Shown here in pieces: positions 15,530 through 26,392 of a stretch of 64,000 nt of DNA. Origin of the DNA: Nitratireductor kimnyeongensis. Its GTDB lineage: Bacteria; Pseudomonadota; Alphaproteobacteria; Rhizobiales; Rhizobiaceae. Within the stretch, counting starts at the first letter, position 1; every line of letters begins with the position of its first letter. Where the stretch lies: the NCBI RefSeq assembly GCF_019891395.1, contig NZ_CP078143.1, positions 434,001 to 498,000 on the forward strand, given 5' to 3'. Made by a program: the position numbers and the translations under genes. Under the pieces are notes generated by a model, which had not been told where the DNA came from, did not search any database, and worked only from the letters and a program-made list of their open reading frames with translations.

Positions 15530-16780
15530 ATGGCCGCACCGGGCGAGAACCTGAAGATCAACGCCGACCGCCTCTGGGATTCACTCATGGAGATGGCGAA
15601 GATCGGGCCCGGTGTGGCCGGCGGCAACAACCGCCAGACACTGACCGACGAAGACAGCGAAGGCCGTAAACTCTTTCAGAAATGGTGCGAGGAAGCCGGC
15701 CTCGAAATGGGCGTGGACGAAATGGGCACCATGTTCGCAACGCGCGCAGGCACCGACCCGGACGCCCTTCCCGTCTATGTGGGCTCCCATCTCGACACCC
15801 AGCCGACAGGCGGCAAATATGACGGCGTGCTCGGCGTTCTGGGGGGACTCGAAATCATCCGCTCGATGAACGATCTGGGCATCAAGACCAAGCACCCCAT
15901 CGTGGTGACCAACTGGACCAATGAGGAAGGCACGCGCTTTGCCCCAGCTATGCTGGCGTCGGGCGTGTTTGCGGGCGTCCATGAGCGCGACTGGGCCTAT
16001 GACCGCACGGACGCGGAAGGCAAGCGCTTCGGCGACGAGCTGGAGCGCATCGGCTGGAAGGGCGACGAGCCTGTCGGCCAGCGCAAGATGAAGGCCTTCT
16101 TCGAACTGCACATCGAGCAGGGCCCGATCCTTGAGGACGAGTTCATAGACATCGGCGTCGTCACCCATGGCCAGGGTCTGTGGTGGCTGCAGGTGACGCT
16201 GACCGGGAAGGAGAGCCACACCGGCTCGACTCCGATGCCCAAGCGCCGCAATGCCGGGCTGGGCATGGCGCGGGTGACCGAGCTGGTGCATGAAGTGGCG
16301 ATGGACCATCAGCCCAATGCAGTGGGCGCCATCGGCCATGTGGAGGTCTATCCCAATTCCCGCAACGTCATCCCGGGCAAGACGGTGTTCACTGTCGACA
16401 TCCGCTCGCCCGACGAAAAAACGCTGAACAGAATGCGTGCGAAGATCGAGGCGGGCATCGAGACCATCTGCGACGCGCTCGACATCAAGTACGAGATCGA
16501 GCCGGTCGGCCATTTCGCCCCGGTCACCTTCGACAAAGACTGCGTGAAAGCGATCCGCGACGCTGCCGAACGGCTTGGCTATTCGCATCGCGACATCGTT
16601 TCGGGTGCCGGACACGACGCCTGCTGGATCAATCAGGTGGCGCCGACCGCCATGGTGATGTGCCCCTGCGTCGACGGGCTTTCGCACAATGAGGCGGAAG
16701 AGATCACGAAAGAGTGGGCGCAGGCCGGTGCGGATGTCCTGTTCCATGCTGTGGTGGAAACGGCGGAGATCGTCGAATGA
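15530..16780 (+). CDS. N-carbamoyl-beta-alanine amidohydrolase (beta-ureidopropionase, M20 type)
   Basis: A 416-residue zinc-dependent amidohydrolase of the M20 peptidase fold, which removes the carbamoyl group from N-carbamoyl-beta-alanine. The metal ligands are visible in GSHLDTQPTGGKYDGVLG, TNEEGTRFAP and FELHIEQGPILE, with GAGHDACWINQVAP near the end. The dimerisation insert GKESHTGSTPMPKRRNAG is present. It follows the cupin gene and precedes dihydropyrimidinase, as in hyu/pyd clusters. The family overlaps with allantoate and hydantoin-derived carbamoylases; the neighbours favour ureidopropionase. Confidence 0.92.
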   Translation: MAAPGENLKINADRLWDSLMEMAKIGPGVAGGNNRQTLTDEDSEGRKLFQKWCEEAGLEMGVDEMGTMFATRAGTDPDALPVYVGSHLDTQPTGGKYDGVLGVLGGLEIIRSMNDLGIKTKHPIVVTNWTNEEGTRFAPAMLASGVFAGVHERDWAYDRTDAEGKRFGDELERIGWKGDEPVGQRKMKAFFELHIEQGPILEDEFIDIGVVTHGQGLWWLQVTLTGKESHTGSTPMPKRRNAGLGMARVTELVHEVAMDHQPNAVGAIGHVEVYPNSRNVIPGKTVFTVDIRSPDEKTLNRMRAKIEAGIETICDALDIKYEIEPVGHFAPVTFDKDCVKAIRDAAERLGYSHRDIVSGAGHDACWINQVAPTAMVMCPCVDGLSHNEAEEITKEWAQAGADVLFHAVVETAEIVE

Positions 16781-16831
16781 TCTGACGATCCCCCAAAACC
16801 GCCAAGGACAACAAAACAAGAGGGGAAACTC

Positions 16832-18283
16832 ATGTCCAAGGTCATCAGAAACGGAACCATCGTCACGGCTGACCGGACGTGGAAGGCCGACATTCTCGTG
16901 CAGCACGACAAGATCGTGGCGATTGGCCACGATCTTGTGGGAGATCATGAGATCGACGCGACCGGCTGCTATGTGATGCCGGGCGGTATCGACCCGCACA
17001 CCCATCTCGAAATGCCCTTCATGGGCACCTATTCAAGCGACGATTTCGAAAGCGGAACGCGCGCCGCAGTTTCCGGCGGCACCACGATGGTGGTGGATTT
17101 CTGCCTGCCCTCGCCCGGTCAATCCCTGCTGGAAGCCATCCAGATGTGGGACAACAAGTCGACCCGGGCGACCTGCGACTATTCCTTCCACATGGCGATC
17201 ACCTGGTGGAGCGAGCAGGTGTTCAACGAGATGCCTGAGGTGGTGGAAAAGGGCATCACCTCCTTCAAGCATTTCATGGCCTACAAGGGCGCGCTGATGG
17301 TGGACGATGACGAGATGTATTCGTCGTTCCAGCGCTGCGCCGAGCTTGGCGCGCTCCCGCTTGTGCATGCCGAAAACGGTGATGTCGTCGCTCAGCTTCA
17401 GGCAAAGCTTCTGGAGGAAGGCAACAATGGGCCGGAGGCCCATGCCTATTCGCGCCCGCCGGAGGTTGAGGGCGAAGCCACAAACCGCGCCATCATGATC
17501 GCCGACATGGCGGGCACGCCGCTTTATGTGGTTCACACCTCCTGCGAGCAAAGCCACGAGGCGATCCGCCGGGCGCGGCAGAAGGGCATGCGCGTTTATG
17601 GCGAACCGCTGATCCAGCATCTGGTGCTAGACGAAAGCGAATATGCCAATGCCGACTGGGACCATGCTGCACGCCGCGTGATGAGCCCGCCCTTCCGCAA
17701 CAAGCAGCATCAGGATTCGCTGTGGGCGGGCTTGCAGGCCGGCTCGCTGCAGGTGGTGGCCACCGACCACTGCGCCTTTACTACGGAGCAGAAACGCAAC
17801 GGCGTGGGCGATTTTACAAAAATCCCCAACGGCACGGGCGGGCTTGAGGACCGTATGCCGGTGCTATGGACCTACGGGGTCAATACTGGCCGGCTGACCA
17901 TGAACGAATTCGTCGCCGTCACCTCCACCAATATTGCAAAAATCCTGAACATGTATCCGCAGAAGGGCGCCATCGTTGAGGGCGCCGATGCGGACATCGT
18001 GATATGGGATCCGGAAGCCACGAAGACGATTTCGTCCAAGAGCCAGCAATCGGCCATCGATTACAATGTGTTCGAGGGCATAAAGGTGAAGGGCCTTCCG
18101 AAAACCGTTCTGTCGCGCGGAGAGATCGTGGTCGAGGATGGCGCGGTGAAGCCGAAGCCGGGCCACGGAAAATTCGTGGCGCGCAAGCCGCACATGGCAG
18201 TGAACCGGGCGCTGTCGCAATGGAAGGAAGTGACCGCGCCGCGCAAGGTGGAGCGGACGGGCATTCCGGCGAGCGGCGTATAA
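16832..18283 (+). CDS. hydA: Dihydropyrimidinase
   Basis: A 483-residue cyclic amidohydrolase that opens dihydrouracil or dihydrothymine to the carbamoyl amino acid. The metal site is visible: DPHTHLEMPF (HxH), the carboxylated Lys in SFKHFMAYKGALM, LVHAENGD, VVHTSC and ATDHCAF. Length and order fit the D-hydantoinase/dihydropyrimidinase family. A ribosome site AGGGGAAA precedes the ATG. It comes between ureidopropionase and the ABC importer genes in a single direction. Confidence 0.94.
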   Translation: MSKVIRNGTIVTADRTWKADILVQHDKIVAIGHDLVGDHEIDATGCYVMPGGIDPHTHLEMPFMGTYSSDDFESGTRAAVSGGTTMVVDFCLPSPGQSLLEAIQMWDNKSTRATCDYSFHMAITWWSEQVFNEMPEVVEKGITSFKHFMAYKGALMVDDDEMYSSFQRCAELGALPLVHAENGDVVAQLQAKLLEEGNNGPEAHAYSRPPEVEGEATNRAIMIADMAGTPLYVVHTSCEQSHEAIRRARQKGMRVYGEPLIQHLVLDESEYANADWDHAARRVMSPPFRNKQHQDSLWAGLQAGSLQVVATDHCAFTTEQKRNGVGDFTKIPNGTGGLEDRMPVLWTYGVNTGRLTMNEFVAVTSTNIAKILNMYPQKGAIVEGADADIVIWDPEATKTISSKSQQSAIDYNVFEGIKVKGLPKTVLSRGEIVVEDGAVKPKPGHGKFVARKPHMAVNRALSQWKEVTAPRKVERTGIPASGV

Positions 18284-18296
18284 GGAGACACATCTA

Positions 18297-19121
18297 TTGA
18301 ACGCCAACCCAGCCATCCGCCAGGAAGCGCCTTCCCCTCAAACCAGCCAGCCCGTCGTGGAAGCGAAGGGGCTCGGCCTCACCTTCGAGACCAATGACGG
18401 GCCGGTGCACGCGCTAGCCGATGTGGATCTGACCATCAACAAAGGCGAATTCGTTTCCTTCATCGGTCCATCGGGCTGCGGCAAGACCACGTTTCTGCGT
18501 GTGATCGCCGATCTGGAGCAGCCCACCGCCGGTGAAATCCTCGTCAACGGCATGACGCCGGAAGAGGCGCGCCGCAAGCGGGCTTATGGCTATGTGTTTC
18601 AGGCGGCCGGGCTCTTTCCCTGGCGCACCATTGAGCAGAATGTCGCCCTACCGCTGGAAATCATGGGTTATTCCAAGGCGGAACGGAAAGAGCGCGTACA
18701 CCGCACGCTCGATCTGGTGAACCTTGCGGGTTTCGAGAAGAAGTTTCCCTGGCAGCTTTCCGGCGGCATGCAGCAACGTGCCTCGATCGCCCGCGCGCTC
18801 GCCTTCGACGCCGATCTTCTTCTCATGGACGAGCCGTTCGGCGCGCTCGACGAGATCGTGCGCGACCATCTGAATGAACAGTTGCTCGACCTCTGGGCGC
18901 GCACCGGAAAGACCATCGGCTTCGTGACCCACTCGATCCCGGAGGCGGTCTATCTCTCGACGCGCATTGTCGTCATGTCGCCACGGCCCGGCCGTGTGAC
19001 CGACGTGATCGTTTCCCCGCTGCCGAAGGAACGACCGCTCGACATTCGGGAATCGCCGGAATTTTTGGAAATTGCGCACCGTGTGCGGGAAGGTCTTAGA
19101 GCGGGGCATGGCGATGATTGA
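18297..19121 (+). CDS. ABC transporter ATP-binding protein (NMT1/SsuB type)
   Basis: A 274-residue ATPase of the nitrate/sulfonate/taurine-type importers. Walker A is GPSGCGKTTFLRV, the signature is LSGGMQQRASIARA, Walker B is DLLLMDEPFGALDE, and the H-loop lies in GFVTHSIPEA. It starts with TTG, chosen because AGGAGA lies 8 bases upstream and the N-terminus then matches the family. It is the first gene of the importer part of the pyrimidine operon and probably feeds pyrimidines or related bases to the enzymes upstream (context inference). Confidence 0.9.
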   Translation: MNANPAIRQEAPSPQTSQPVVEAKGLGLTFETNDGPVHALADVDLTINKGEFVSFIGPSGCGKTTFLRVIADLEQPTAGEILVNGMTPEEARRKRAYGYVFQAAGLFPWRTIEQNVALPLEIMGYSKAERKERVHRTLDLVNLAGFEKKFPWQLSGGMQQRASIARALAFDADLLLMDEPFGALDEIVRDHLNEQLLDLWARTGKTIGFVTHSIPEAVYLSTRIVVMSPRPGRVTDVIVSPLPKERPLDIRESPEFLEIAHRVREGLRAGHGDD

Positions 19122-19145
19122 GCCAATGATTGCCGCAGGCGCTCG

Positions 19146-19254
19146 CCCCTCATCCTCACCTTCTCCCCGCATGCGTGGAGAAGGGGGCATAGACGTCGCC
19201 GCTTGGCCCTTCTCCCCGCATGCGGGAAGAAGGTGCCGGCAGGCGGATGAGGGG
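19146..19254. repeat. RIME-like element inside the importer operon
   Basis: The element is bounded by inverted CCCCTCATCC (19146-19155) and GGATGAGGGG (19245-19254) and contains two CTTCTCCCCGCATGCG-type hairpins. It fills the 159-bp gap between the ATPase and the first permease gene, the only large gap in the importer genes. Same family as the elements at 2456 and 2708. Confidence 0.85.
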
Positions 19255-19280
19255 CAGAACGCCGCCCAACAGGTGACGCC

Positions 19281-20207
19281 ATGACGGCGACGACGGACAC
19301 AGCCCCGACCCGCACCACGATGCCCATCTTCCGTCGCGCGATGGAAGGCAAGACGCTGCCGATCCTGATCGTGCTCGGCGTCATTCTTCTCATCTGGTAC
19401 GCCTTCACTGTCTATCTGAACGCGCCTTGGCAGATCGACGCCTATGAGCGGGCGGGGACGGAATGGACAGTCGCCGATCTGGTGCGCGATACGATGGCGC
19501 AGGAGCGGCCCGTCCTGCCCTCGCCGCATCAGGTGGTGGCGGAGATATGGAAAACCACGGCTGGAACACGCCTCACCTCCAAGCGCAATCTGTTCTATCA
19601 CGCCTGGATCACCCTCTCCTCCACCCTGCTCGGCTTCGTGATCGGCACCGCGCTCGGCGTGCTGCTCGCCATTGGCATCGTGCACAACAGAGCGATGGAC
19701 AAGTCCGTCATGCCCTGGGTCATTGCCAGCCAAACAATCCCGATTCTCGCCGTTGCTCCCATGATCATAGTGGTGTTGAACGCCATCGGCCTCTCGGGCC
19801 TTCTGCCCAAAGCGCTGATCTCCACATATCTTTCATTCTTTCCCGTGGTCGTGGGCATGGTGAAAGGCTTCCGCAGCCCGGAAGCCTTTCAGCTCGACCT
19901 GATGCGAACCTACAATGCCAGCGGCGCGCAGACCTTCTGGAAACTGCGCTGGCCGGCCGCCCTTCCCTATCTCTTCACCTCCATGAAGGTGGCGGTAGCA
20001 ATCAGCCTGGTGGGGGCGATTGTCGGCGAACTGCCGACAGGGGCGGTTTCGGGCCTCGGCGCACGGCTTCTGGCCGGCTCCTATTACGGCCAGACGGTGC
20101 AGATCTGGTCCGCCCTCTTCATGGCTGCCGCACTCGCCGCCGTTCTGGTGGGCGTGGTGGGCATCGGCCAGCGCATGGTGATGGCGCGGATGGGAGAAAA
20201 GCCATGA
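19281..20207 (+). CDS. ABC transporter permease 1 of the pyrimidine-operon importer
   Basis: A 308-residue inner-membrane permease of the SsuC/TauC (BPD_transp_1) type. The first membrane segment is LPILIVLGVILLIWYAF, the transport core starts at GFVIGTALGVLLAIGI, and the EAA-like loop is FQLDLMRTYNASGAQTFWKLRWPAALPYL. Its stop overlaps the start of the second permease (ATGA). A periplasmic insert with Trp and Tyr (residues about 45-100) is longer than in SsuC. Confidence 0.88.
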   Translation: MTATTDTAPTRTTMPIFRRAMEGKTLPILIVLGVILLIWYAFTVYLNAPWQIDAYERAGTEWTVADLVRDTMAQERPVLPSPHQVVAEIWKTTAGTRLTSKRNLFYHAWITLSSTLLGFVIGTALGVLLAIGIVHNRAMDKSVMPWVIASQTIPILAVAPMIIVVLNAIGLSGLLPKALISTYLSFFPVVVGMVKGFRSPEAFQLDLMRTYNASGAQTFWKLRWPAALPYLFTSMKVAVAISLVGAIVGELPTGAVSGLGARLLAGSYYGQTVQIWSALFMAAALAAVLVGVVGIGQRMVMARMGEKP

Positions 20208-21064
20208 ACTGGGCGCTGACCGGAGCGCTTCTTTTCTGGGCCGCAGCATGGGCGTTGAACGAGTGGCTTGCCGGTTTGAACCCGCGCTCTGTGCAGACCA
20301 GACGCGCGCTCGGCCTTCTTATCCCGGCGATCTTCGGCATAACGCTTCTCGTCGTGTGGGAAGGTTTGGTGCATGGCTTCAACATATCGCCGGTGCTTCT
20401 CACCCCACCGAGCGCAATCTGGGCACGTATCACGTCGTCCCTACCGACCCTCTGGGCCGATTTCCAGCAAACTTTCCTCAAGGCGGTGCTGATCGGCTAT
20501 GCTATCGGCTGCGGCGCGGGCTTCCTGACCGCCATCGCCATCGACCGCTCACCCTTCCTGCAGCGCGGCCTGATGCCACTTGGAAATTTCGTCTCCGCCC
20601 TTCCGATCATCGGCGTCGCACCGATCCTGGTCATGTGGTTCGGCTTCGACTGGCCGTCCAAGGCAGCGGTCGTAGTCATTATGACTTTCTTTCCGATGCT
20701 GGTGAACACGGTTGAGGGCCTTGCCGCCTCGTCCAACATCGACCGCGACCTGATGCGCACCTATGCATCGTCCTACTGGCAAACGCTTTTCAAGCTGCGC
20801 CTTCCGGCAGCGGCTCCGTTCATCTTCAACGCATTGAAAATCAACTCAACGCTTGCGCTGATAGGGGCCATCGTCGCCGAATTTTTCGGCACCCCCATTG
20901 TGGGTATGGGGTTCCGCATCTCGACCGAGGTGGGGCGCATGAACATCGATATGGTGTGGGCCGAGATCGCAATGGCAGCGCTGGCCGGCTCACTTTTTTA
21001 TGGTGCAGTGGCGCTTCTGGAGCGCGCCGTCACTTTCTGGCATCCATCCATGAGGAGTGGATAA
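20204..21064 (+). CDS. ABC transporter permease 2 of the pyrimidine-operon importer
   Basis: A 286-residue permease starting MNWALTGALLFWAAAWALNEWL in ATGA overlap with permease 1. The conserved loop DRDLMRTYASSYWQTLFKLRLPAAAPFIFNALK matches permease 1, so they form a heterodimer. The long open frame that starts at 19463 upstream is only the shadow of permease 1. Confidence 0.88.
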   Translation: MNWALTGALLFWAAAWALNEWLAGLNPRSVQTRRALGLLIPAIFGITLLVVWEGLVHGFNISPVLLTPPSAIWARITSSLPTLWADFQQTFLKAVLIGYAIGCGAGFLTAIAIDRSPFLQRGLMPLGNFVSALPIIGVAPILVMWFGFDWPSKAAVVVIMTFFPMLVNTVEGLAASSNIDRDLMRTYASSYWQTLFKLRLPAAAPFIFNALKINSTLALIGAIVAEFFGTPIVGMGFRISTEVGRMNIDMVWAEIAMAALAGSLFYGAVALLERAVTFWHPSMRSG

Positions 21065-21109
21065 CCGGCCGCGTGGAGAACAGCGGCCCAATCAAAGAGG
21101 GAAGCGAAA

Positions 21110-22093
21110 ATGAAACACGCAGTAACGGGCCTTTTATCCGGTGTGCTGATGCTCACCGCCTCGCAGGCTATCGCCGCCGATGACGTCACGCTACAGCTCA
21201 AATGGGTGACCCAGGCGCAGTTCGCCGGCTATTACGTCGCGAAAGACAAGGGCTTCTATGAAGAAGAAGACCTGAACGTCGAGATCAAGCCGGGTGGACC
21301 CGATGCGGCTCCTGTCCAGGTTCTGGTGGGCGGCGGCGCCGATGTCATGGTGGACTGGCTTCCCTCGGCGCTTGCCGCAAGGGAAAAGGGCGCCCCGGTG
21401 GTCAACATCGCCCAACCATTCGCCCGATCCGGCCTTACCATGGTCTGCCGCAAGGAAACCGGCATCGAAAGGCCGGAAGACTTCAAGGGAAAGACCCTGG
21501 GAACCTGGTTTTTTGGCAATGAATACCCGCTCTACAACTGGCTGTCGAAGCTCGGCCTGCCCCGCGACGGTTCGGAAGATGGCGTGACCATTCAGAAGAT
21601 CGGCTTCAACGTCGACCCGCTTTTGCAGAAGCAGGCCGACTGCATCACCGCCATGACCTATAATGAATATTGGCAGGTATTTGATGCCGGGCTGACCGAA
21701 GACGATATCGTGGTTTTCAACTACACCGACGAAGGCGTCGCCACACTGGAAGACGGTCTCTATGTGCTGGAAGATAACCTCAAGGACCCCGAATTCGTCG
21801 AGAGGATGGCTCGCTTTGTCAAAGCCTCGATGAAGGGATGGATGTGGGCGAAGGACAACCCGGAAGAGGCAGCGATGATCGTGCTCGACAATGATGCGAC
21901 CGGCGCGCAAACCGAAAAGCATCAGACCCGTATGATGGGTGAAATCGCCAAGCTTTTGGGTGAAGACGCCACGTTGGATGAGGGCGCCTATCAGCAAACT
22001 GTGGAGACGCTGTTGCAGGGTGGCGACGATCCTGTCATCACCAAGCAACCGGAAGGAGCCTTTACCCATGAGGTGACGAAGAAGGCGATGTAA
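21110..22093 (+). CDS. NMT1/THI5-like periplasmic substrate-binding protein
   Basis: A 327-residue binding protein with a signal peptide (MKHAVTGLLSGVLMLTASQAIAADD, cleavage near residue 23). The fold core is VTLQLKWVTQAQFAGYYVAKDKGFYEEEDLNV, then PVQVLVGGGADVMVDWLPSAL. This family includes binders of thiamine precursors, riboflavin and pyrimidines. The neighbours (dihydropyrimidinase, ureidopropionase) suggest a pyrimidine or hydantoin-like ligand; not proven. It ends the operon, tail to tail with the AraC gene. Confidence 0.88.
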   Translation: MKHAVTGLLSGVLMLTASQAIAADDVTLQLKWVTQAQFAGYYVAKDKGFYEEEDLNVEIKPGGPDAAPVQVLVGGGADVMVDWLPSALAAREKGAPVVNIAQPFARSGLTMVCRKETGIERPEDFKGKTLGTWFFGNEYPLYNWLSKLGLPRDGSEDGVTIQKIGFNVDPLLQKQADCITAMTYNEYWQVFDAGLTEDDIVVFNYTDEGVATLEDGLYVLEDNLKDPEFVERMARFVKASMKGWMWAKDNPEEAAMIVLDNDATGAQTEKHQTRMMGEIAKLLGEDATLDEGAYQQTVETLLQGGDDPVITKQPEGAFTHEVTKKAM

Positions 22094-22102
22094 CCGCCGG
22101 TT

Positions 22103-23005
22103 TCAGGACGCCAGCCTGCGCCGTTGCGTCTCTCGGTAGGCGCCCGGCGTGGTGCCGGTTTGACGTCGGAAAAAGCGATTAAAATAGGCCGGGTCCTGAA
22201 ACCCCAGCGAATAGGCTATCGCCTGAACCGGGGTTGGCGTGAAGACCAAATCGCGGCGCGCCGCATCAATCAGGCGGCGTGCGAGCAATCGCGAGACGCT
22301 CGTACCCGCCTCCCGGCGCGCGATGCGATTGAGTTGGGCAACCGACACGCCAATTTTTTCGGCATAGAAGGCAATGGGGTGGTGCTCGCGAAAATGTGTT
22401 GCGATCAGTGTCTCCAGTGCCAAGAGCCGCCGGCTGTCGCTGTTTGACCTGCCCTGCGGCTCCGACGAGGATACTCGTACACCAGCGCGCGCCAGCCGCA
22501 GCAGAATTTCGGAAACATGCATGTCCAGCAACAGATCGCGACCTAGAACGGAAGCTTTGCCATGTTCTTCAAGCAATTGAAAGAAAAGGCGCTCCAGATG
22601 CGTCCCTTCACCGGCCGTGTCATTCCCCATGGGCACAATGCGCGACTGAGTGAAATAGGTCGAAAACGCCCTGTCTGACGCACGCGGCAAAGCCAGCCGG
22701 TCTGCAAGAACCGTCGCAACGACGCCTTCGGAACCTCGAGCAAAGTGAAACCCATGCGCCGCCCCCGGGGGAATAAAAATGGCGCAAGGAGCGGAAAACA
22801 CGCCCCCCGCCATATCCTCACCGATCAGCTTTCCCTCTCCTGCGGTCATCCAGAACAGCTGAAAAAGCGCGTTGTGCCGATGCACCGAAATTTCCCAATT
22901 GTGCATTGCACTGCGAGCGGAGAGCATTTCACAATGGAGCCAAAAGTCAGAGAATTCCCCTGATTTCTCTTCATAAAGTCGATAATTTGGAACCCTAGTG
23001 CGCAT
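22103..23005 (-). CDS. AraC-family regulator next to pobA (PobR-like)
   Basis: A 300-residue AraC/XylS regulator. The N-terminal cupin-like sensing domain (WEISVHRHNALFQLFWMTAGEG, CAIFIPPGAAHGFHF) precedes two C-terminal helix-turn-helix units (IGVSVAQLNRIARREAGTS and SLGFQDPAYFNRFFRRQTGTTPG). I start at the ATG with AGAGAAG 5 bases upstream rather than the TTG 5 codons earlier. It is divergent from pobA, as in AraC-type pobR-pobA pairs, so it is likely the 4-hydroxybenzoate-responsive activator (inference). Confidence 0.85.
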   Translation of the reverse strand: MRTRVPNYRLYEEKSGEFSDFWLHCEMLSARSAMHNWEISVHRHNALFQLFWMTAGEGKLIGEDMAGGVFSAPCAIFIPPGAAHGFHFARGSEGVVATVLADRLALPRASDRAFSTYFTQSRIVPMGNDTAGEGTHLERLFFQLLEEHGKASVLGRDLLLDMHVSEILLRLARAGVRVSSSEPQGRSNSDSRRLLALETLIATHFREHHPIAFYAEKIGVSVAQLNRIARREAGTSVSRLLARRLIDAARRDLVFTPTPVQAIAYSLGFQDPAYFNRFFRRQTGTTPGAYRETQRRRLAS

Positions 23006-23026
23006 CACACTTCTCTTCAATTATGA

Positions 23027-24289
<1,263 letters not shown>

Positions 24290-24340
24290 CTCGCACAAGA
24301 ACGAGACCGTCCAACAAAGGAATGATAATCAGCAGCAACA

Positions 24341-26374
24341 TCATTCCATGGCGTTCATCGTCAGGAGTTCGTAGGCGGCAACCTGCTCGCCTTCCTGGTT
24401 GTAGACGCCGACATCCCAGCGCACTTCACCATATTCGTCCTTGCGGCGCGTCTTCTGCTTCACCGTGAGGCGGACTTTCAGCGTGTCTCCCGGTGAAACC
24501 GGCTTCATGAAGCGCAGATTGTCCAGGCCGTAATTGGCAAGCACGGGACCCGGCGCAGGATCGACAAACATGCCCGCTGCAAAGGACAGGATCAGATAGC
24601 CGTGCGCTACGCGCCCGGGGAAGAACGGGTTGGCAGCCGCCGTCTGCTCGTCCATATGCGCATAGAAGGTGTCCCCGGTGAACTCGGCGAAATGCTCGAT
24701 ATCTCCTATCGTCACCGCGCGTGGTCCCACCCAGATCGTACGGCCGGGCTCCAGTTCGCCAAAGGTCAGGCGGAAGGGATGCGGCTCCTTCTCCTCCGTC
24801 GAGGCACCCGCCACATAGCGGTTGGTGATACCGGCAATCAGATCGGGGCTTGCCTGGATCGCGGTGCGCTGCATGTAATGCATCACGCCACGCACACCGC
24901 CAAGCTCTTCACCGCCGCCGGCGCGGCCAGGACCGCCATGCACCATGTGCGGCAGCGGCGAACCGTGGCCGGTTGCCTCCTTGCCGGTGTCGCGGTTGGC
25001 GAAATAGAGCCGGCCATGGAATGCACCTGCCTCCAGCACCGCTTGGCGGGCGACCGCCGGATCATGGGTGAAGATCGATGCGACGAGAGACCCCTCGCCG
25101 CGATTGGCGAGTTTCAGCGCATGGCCGAGATCACGGTACGGCATGATGGTGGACACGGGGCCGAACGCCTCGACGGAATGCAGCTTCTGAGCGCCATCGG
25201 GATCGTCGCAGGAAAAAAGCATCGGCGGAACGAATGCGCCCGCGCCGGCATCGGCTTCGGTGACCGCAAAGGCTTCCGGATCGCCAAAGACACGGCGGGC
25301 CTCAGTGGCCAGAATGCCGGCCTTTTCAAGCACGTCGTCACGCTGGGCAAGGCTTGCGAGCGCGCCCATCCGAACGCCTTCGCTGCGCGGATTGCCGACC
25401 ACCGTCTTCTCAAGCCGGGCGATGAGCGCCTCGGTGACCGCATCGCGGTGGGCGGCGTGCACGAAAACACGGCGCACGGCGGTGCATTTCTGACCGGCCT
25501 TGGCCGTCATCTCGCGGTGCACTTCCTTGATGAAGGCGTCGAATTCAGGCGTTCCAGGTGCCGCATCCGGGCCAAGCACCGAGGCATTGAGAGAATCCTG
25601 CTCGGCCACGAAGCGCACGGAGTTGCCGATGATCTTCGGATTGGCGCGCAGCATCGAGGCTGTGGAGGCGGAGCCGGTGAATGAAACCACATCCTGACCG
25701 GTCAGGCGGTCAAGCAGGTCTCCGGTGGAGCCGGCAATGAACTGCACCGCGCCTTCCGGAAACAGGCCCGATTCCACGATCATGCGGAAACAGGCTTCGG
25801 CGAGCCACGCAGTCGCTGAGGCCGGCTTCACGATGGCCGGAACGCCGGCAATCAGCGTCGGCGCCATCTTTTCCAGCATGCCCCACACTGGAAAGTTGAA
25901 AGCGTTGATGTGAACGGCCATGCCTTGCAGCGGTGTCGCCACATGCTGGCCGACGAAATTTCCGGAGCGGGAAAGCTGCTCCAGCGCGCCATCCACGTAG
26001 ACGTGATCGTCCGGCAGCTCGCGCCGGGCCTTGGACGAATAGACGAACAGCGTGCCGATGCCGCCATCGATGTCGATCATCGAGTCAGGCTTGGTCGCGC
26101 CGGTCTCGTAGGAAAGCTCATAGAGCGCTTCGCGGCGGTCGTTCAGATATTGCGCCAACGCCTTGATGGCGAAGGCGCGGTCGTGGAACGTCATCGCGCG
26201 CAGCGCCGGCCCGCCCACCTGGCGGGCATGATCGGCCATGCGGGCGAAATCCAGCTTTTGCGAGCCGAGTTCGGCAACGACATCGCCGGTGACCGCACTC
26301 CGCAGGGGTTTGAGGTCGCCCGAGGGCGCAACCCACGCCCCCGCCACATAGCTTTCAAGCCGCATCACGCTCAT
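24341..26374 (-). CDS. paaZ: PaaZ, bifunctional oxepin-CoA hydrolase / semialdehyde dehydrogenase
   Basis: A 677-residue two-domain enzyme that opens oxepin-CoA and oxidises the resulting aldehyde in phenylacetate breakdown. The N-terminal aldehyde dehydrogenase (1-520) has the general-base Glu in [15 protein letters not shown] and the nucleophile Cys in [14 protein letters not shown]. The C-terminal MaoC hydratase (530-677) has the Asp-His pair in [20 protein letters not shown] and [18 protein letters not shown] is 6 bases before the ATG. It lies 18 bp after the P450 gene in the same direction, so the two are co-transcribed. Confidence 0.96.
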   Translation of the reverse strand: MSVMRLESYVAGAWVAPSGDLKPLRSAVTGDVVAELGSQKLDFARMADHARQVGGPALRAMTFHDRAFAIKALAQYLNDRREALYELSYETGATKPDSMIDIDGGIGTLFVYSSKARRELPDDHVYVDGALEQLSRSGNFVGQHVATPLQGMAVHINAFNFPVWGMLEKMAPTLIAGVPAIVKPASATAWLAEACFRMIVESGLFPEGAVQFIAGSTGDLLDRLTGQDVVSFTGSASTASMLRANPKIIGNSVRFVAEQDSLNASVLGPDAAPGTPEFDAFIKEVHREMTAKAGQKCTAVRRVFVHAAHRDAVTEALIARLEKTVVGNPRSEGVRMGALASLAQRDDVLEKAGILATEARRVFGDPEAFAVTEADAGAGAFVPPMLFSCDDPDGAQKLHSVEAFGPVSTIMPYRDLGHALKLANRGEGSLVASIFTHDPAVARQAVLEAGAFHGRLYFANRDTGKEATGHGSPLPHMVHGGPGRAGGGEELGGVRGVMHYMQRTAIQASPDLIAGITNRYVAGASTEEKEPHPFRLTFGELEPGRTIWVGPRAVTIGDIEHFAEFTGDTFYAHMDEQTAAANPFFPGRVAHGYLILSFAAGMFVDPAPGPVLANYGLDNLRFMKPVSPGDTLKVRLTVKQKTRRKDEYGEVRWDVGVYNQEGEQVAAYELLTMNAME

Positions 26375-26392
26375 GGAAAACTCCTTTACTGG

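Noticed and set aside
15581..17005. 474-codon open frame on the minus strand
   Set aside because: Antisense of the ureidopropionase and dihydropyrimidinase genes, which have all catalytic motifs.
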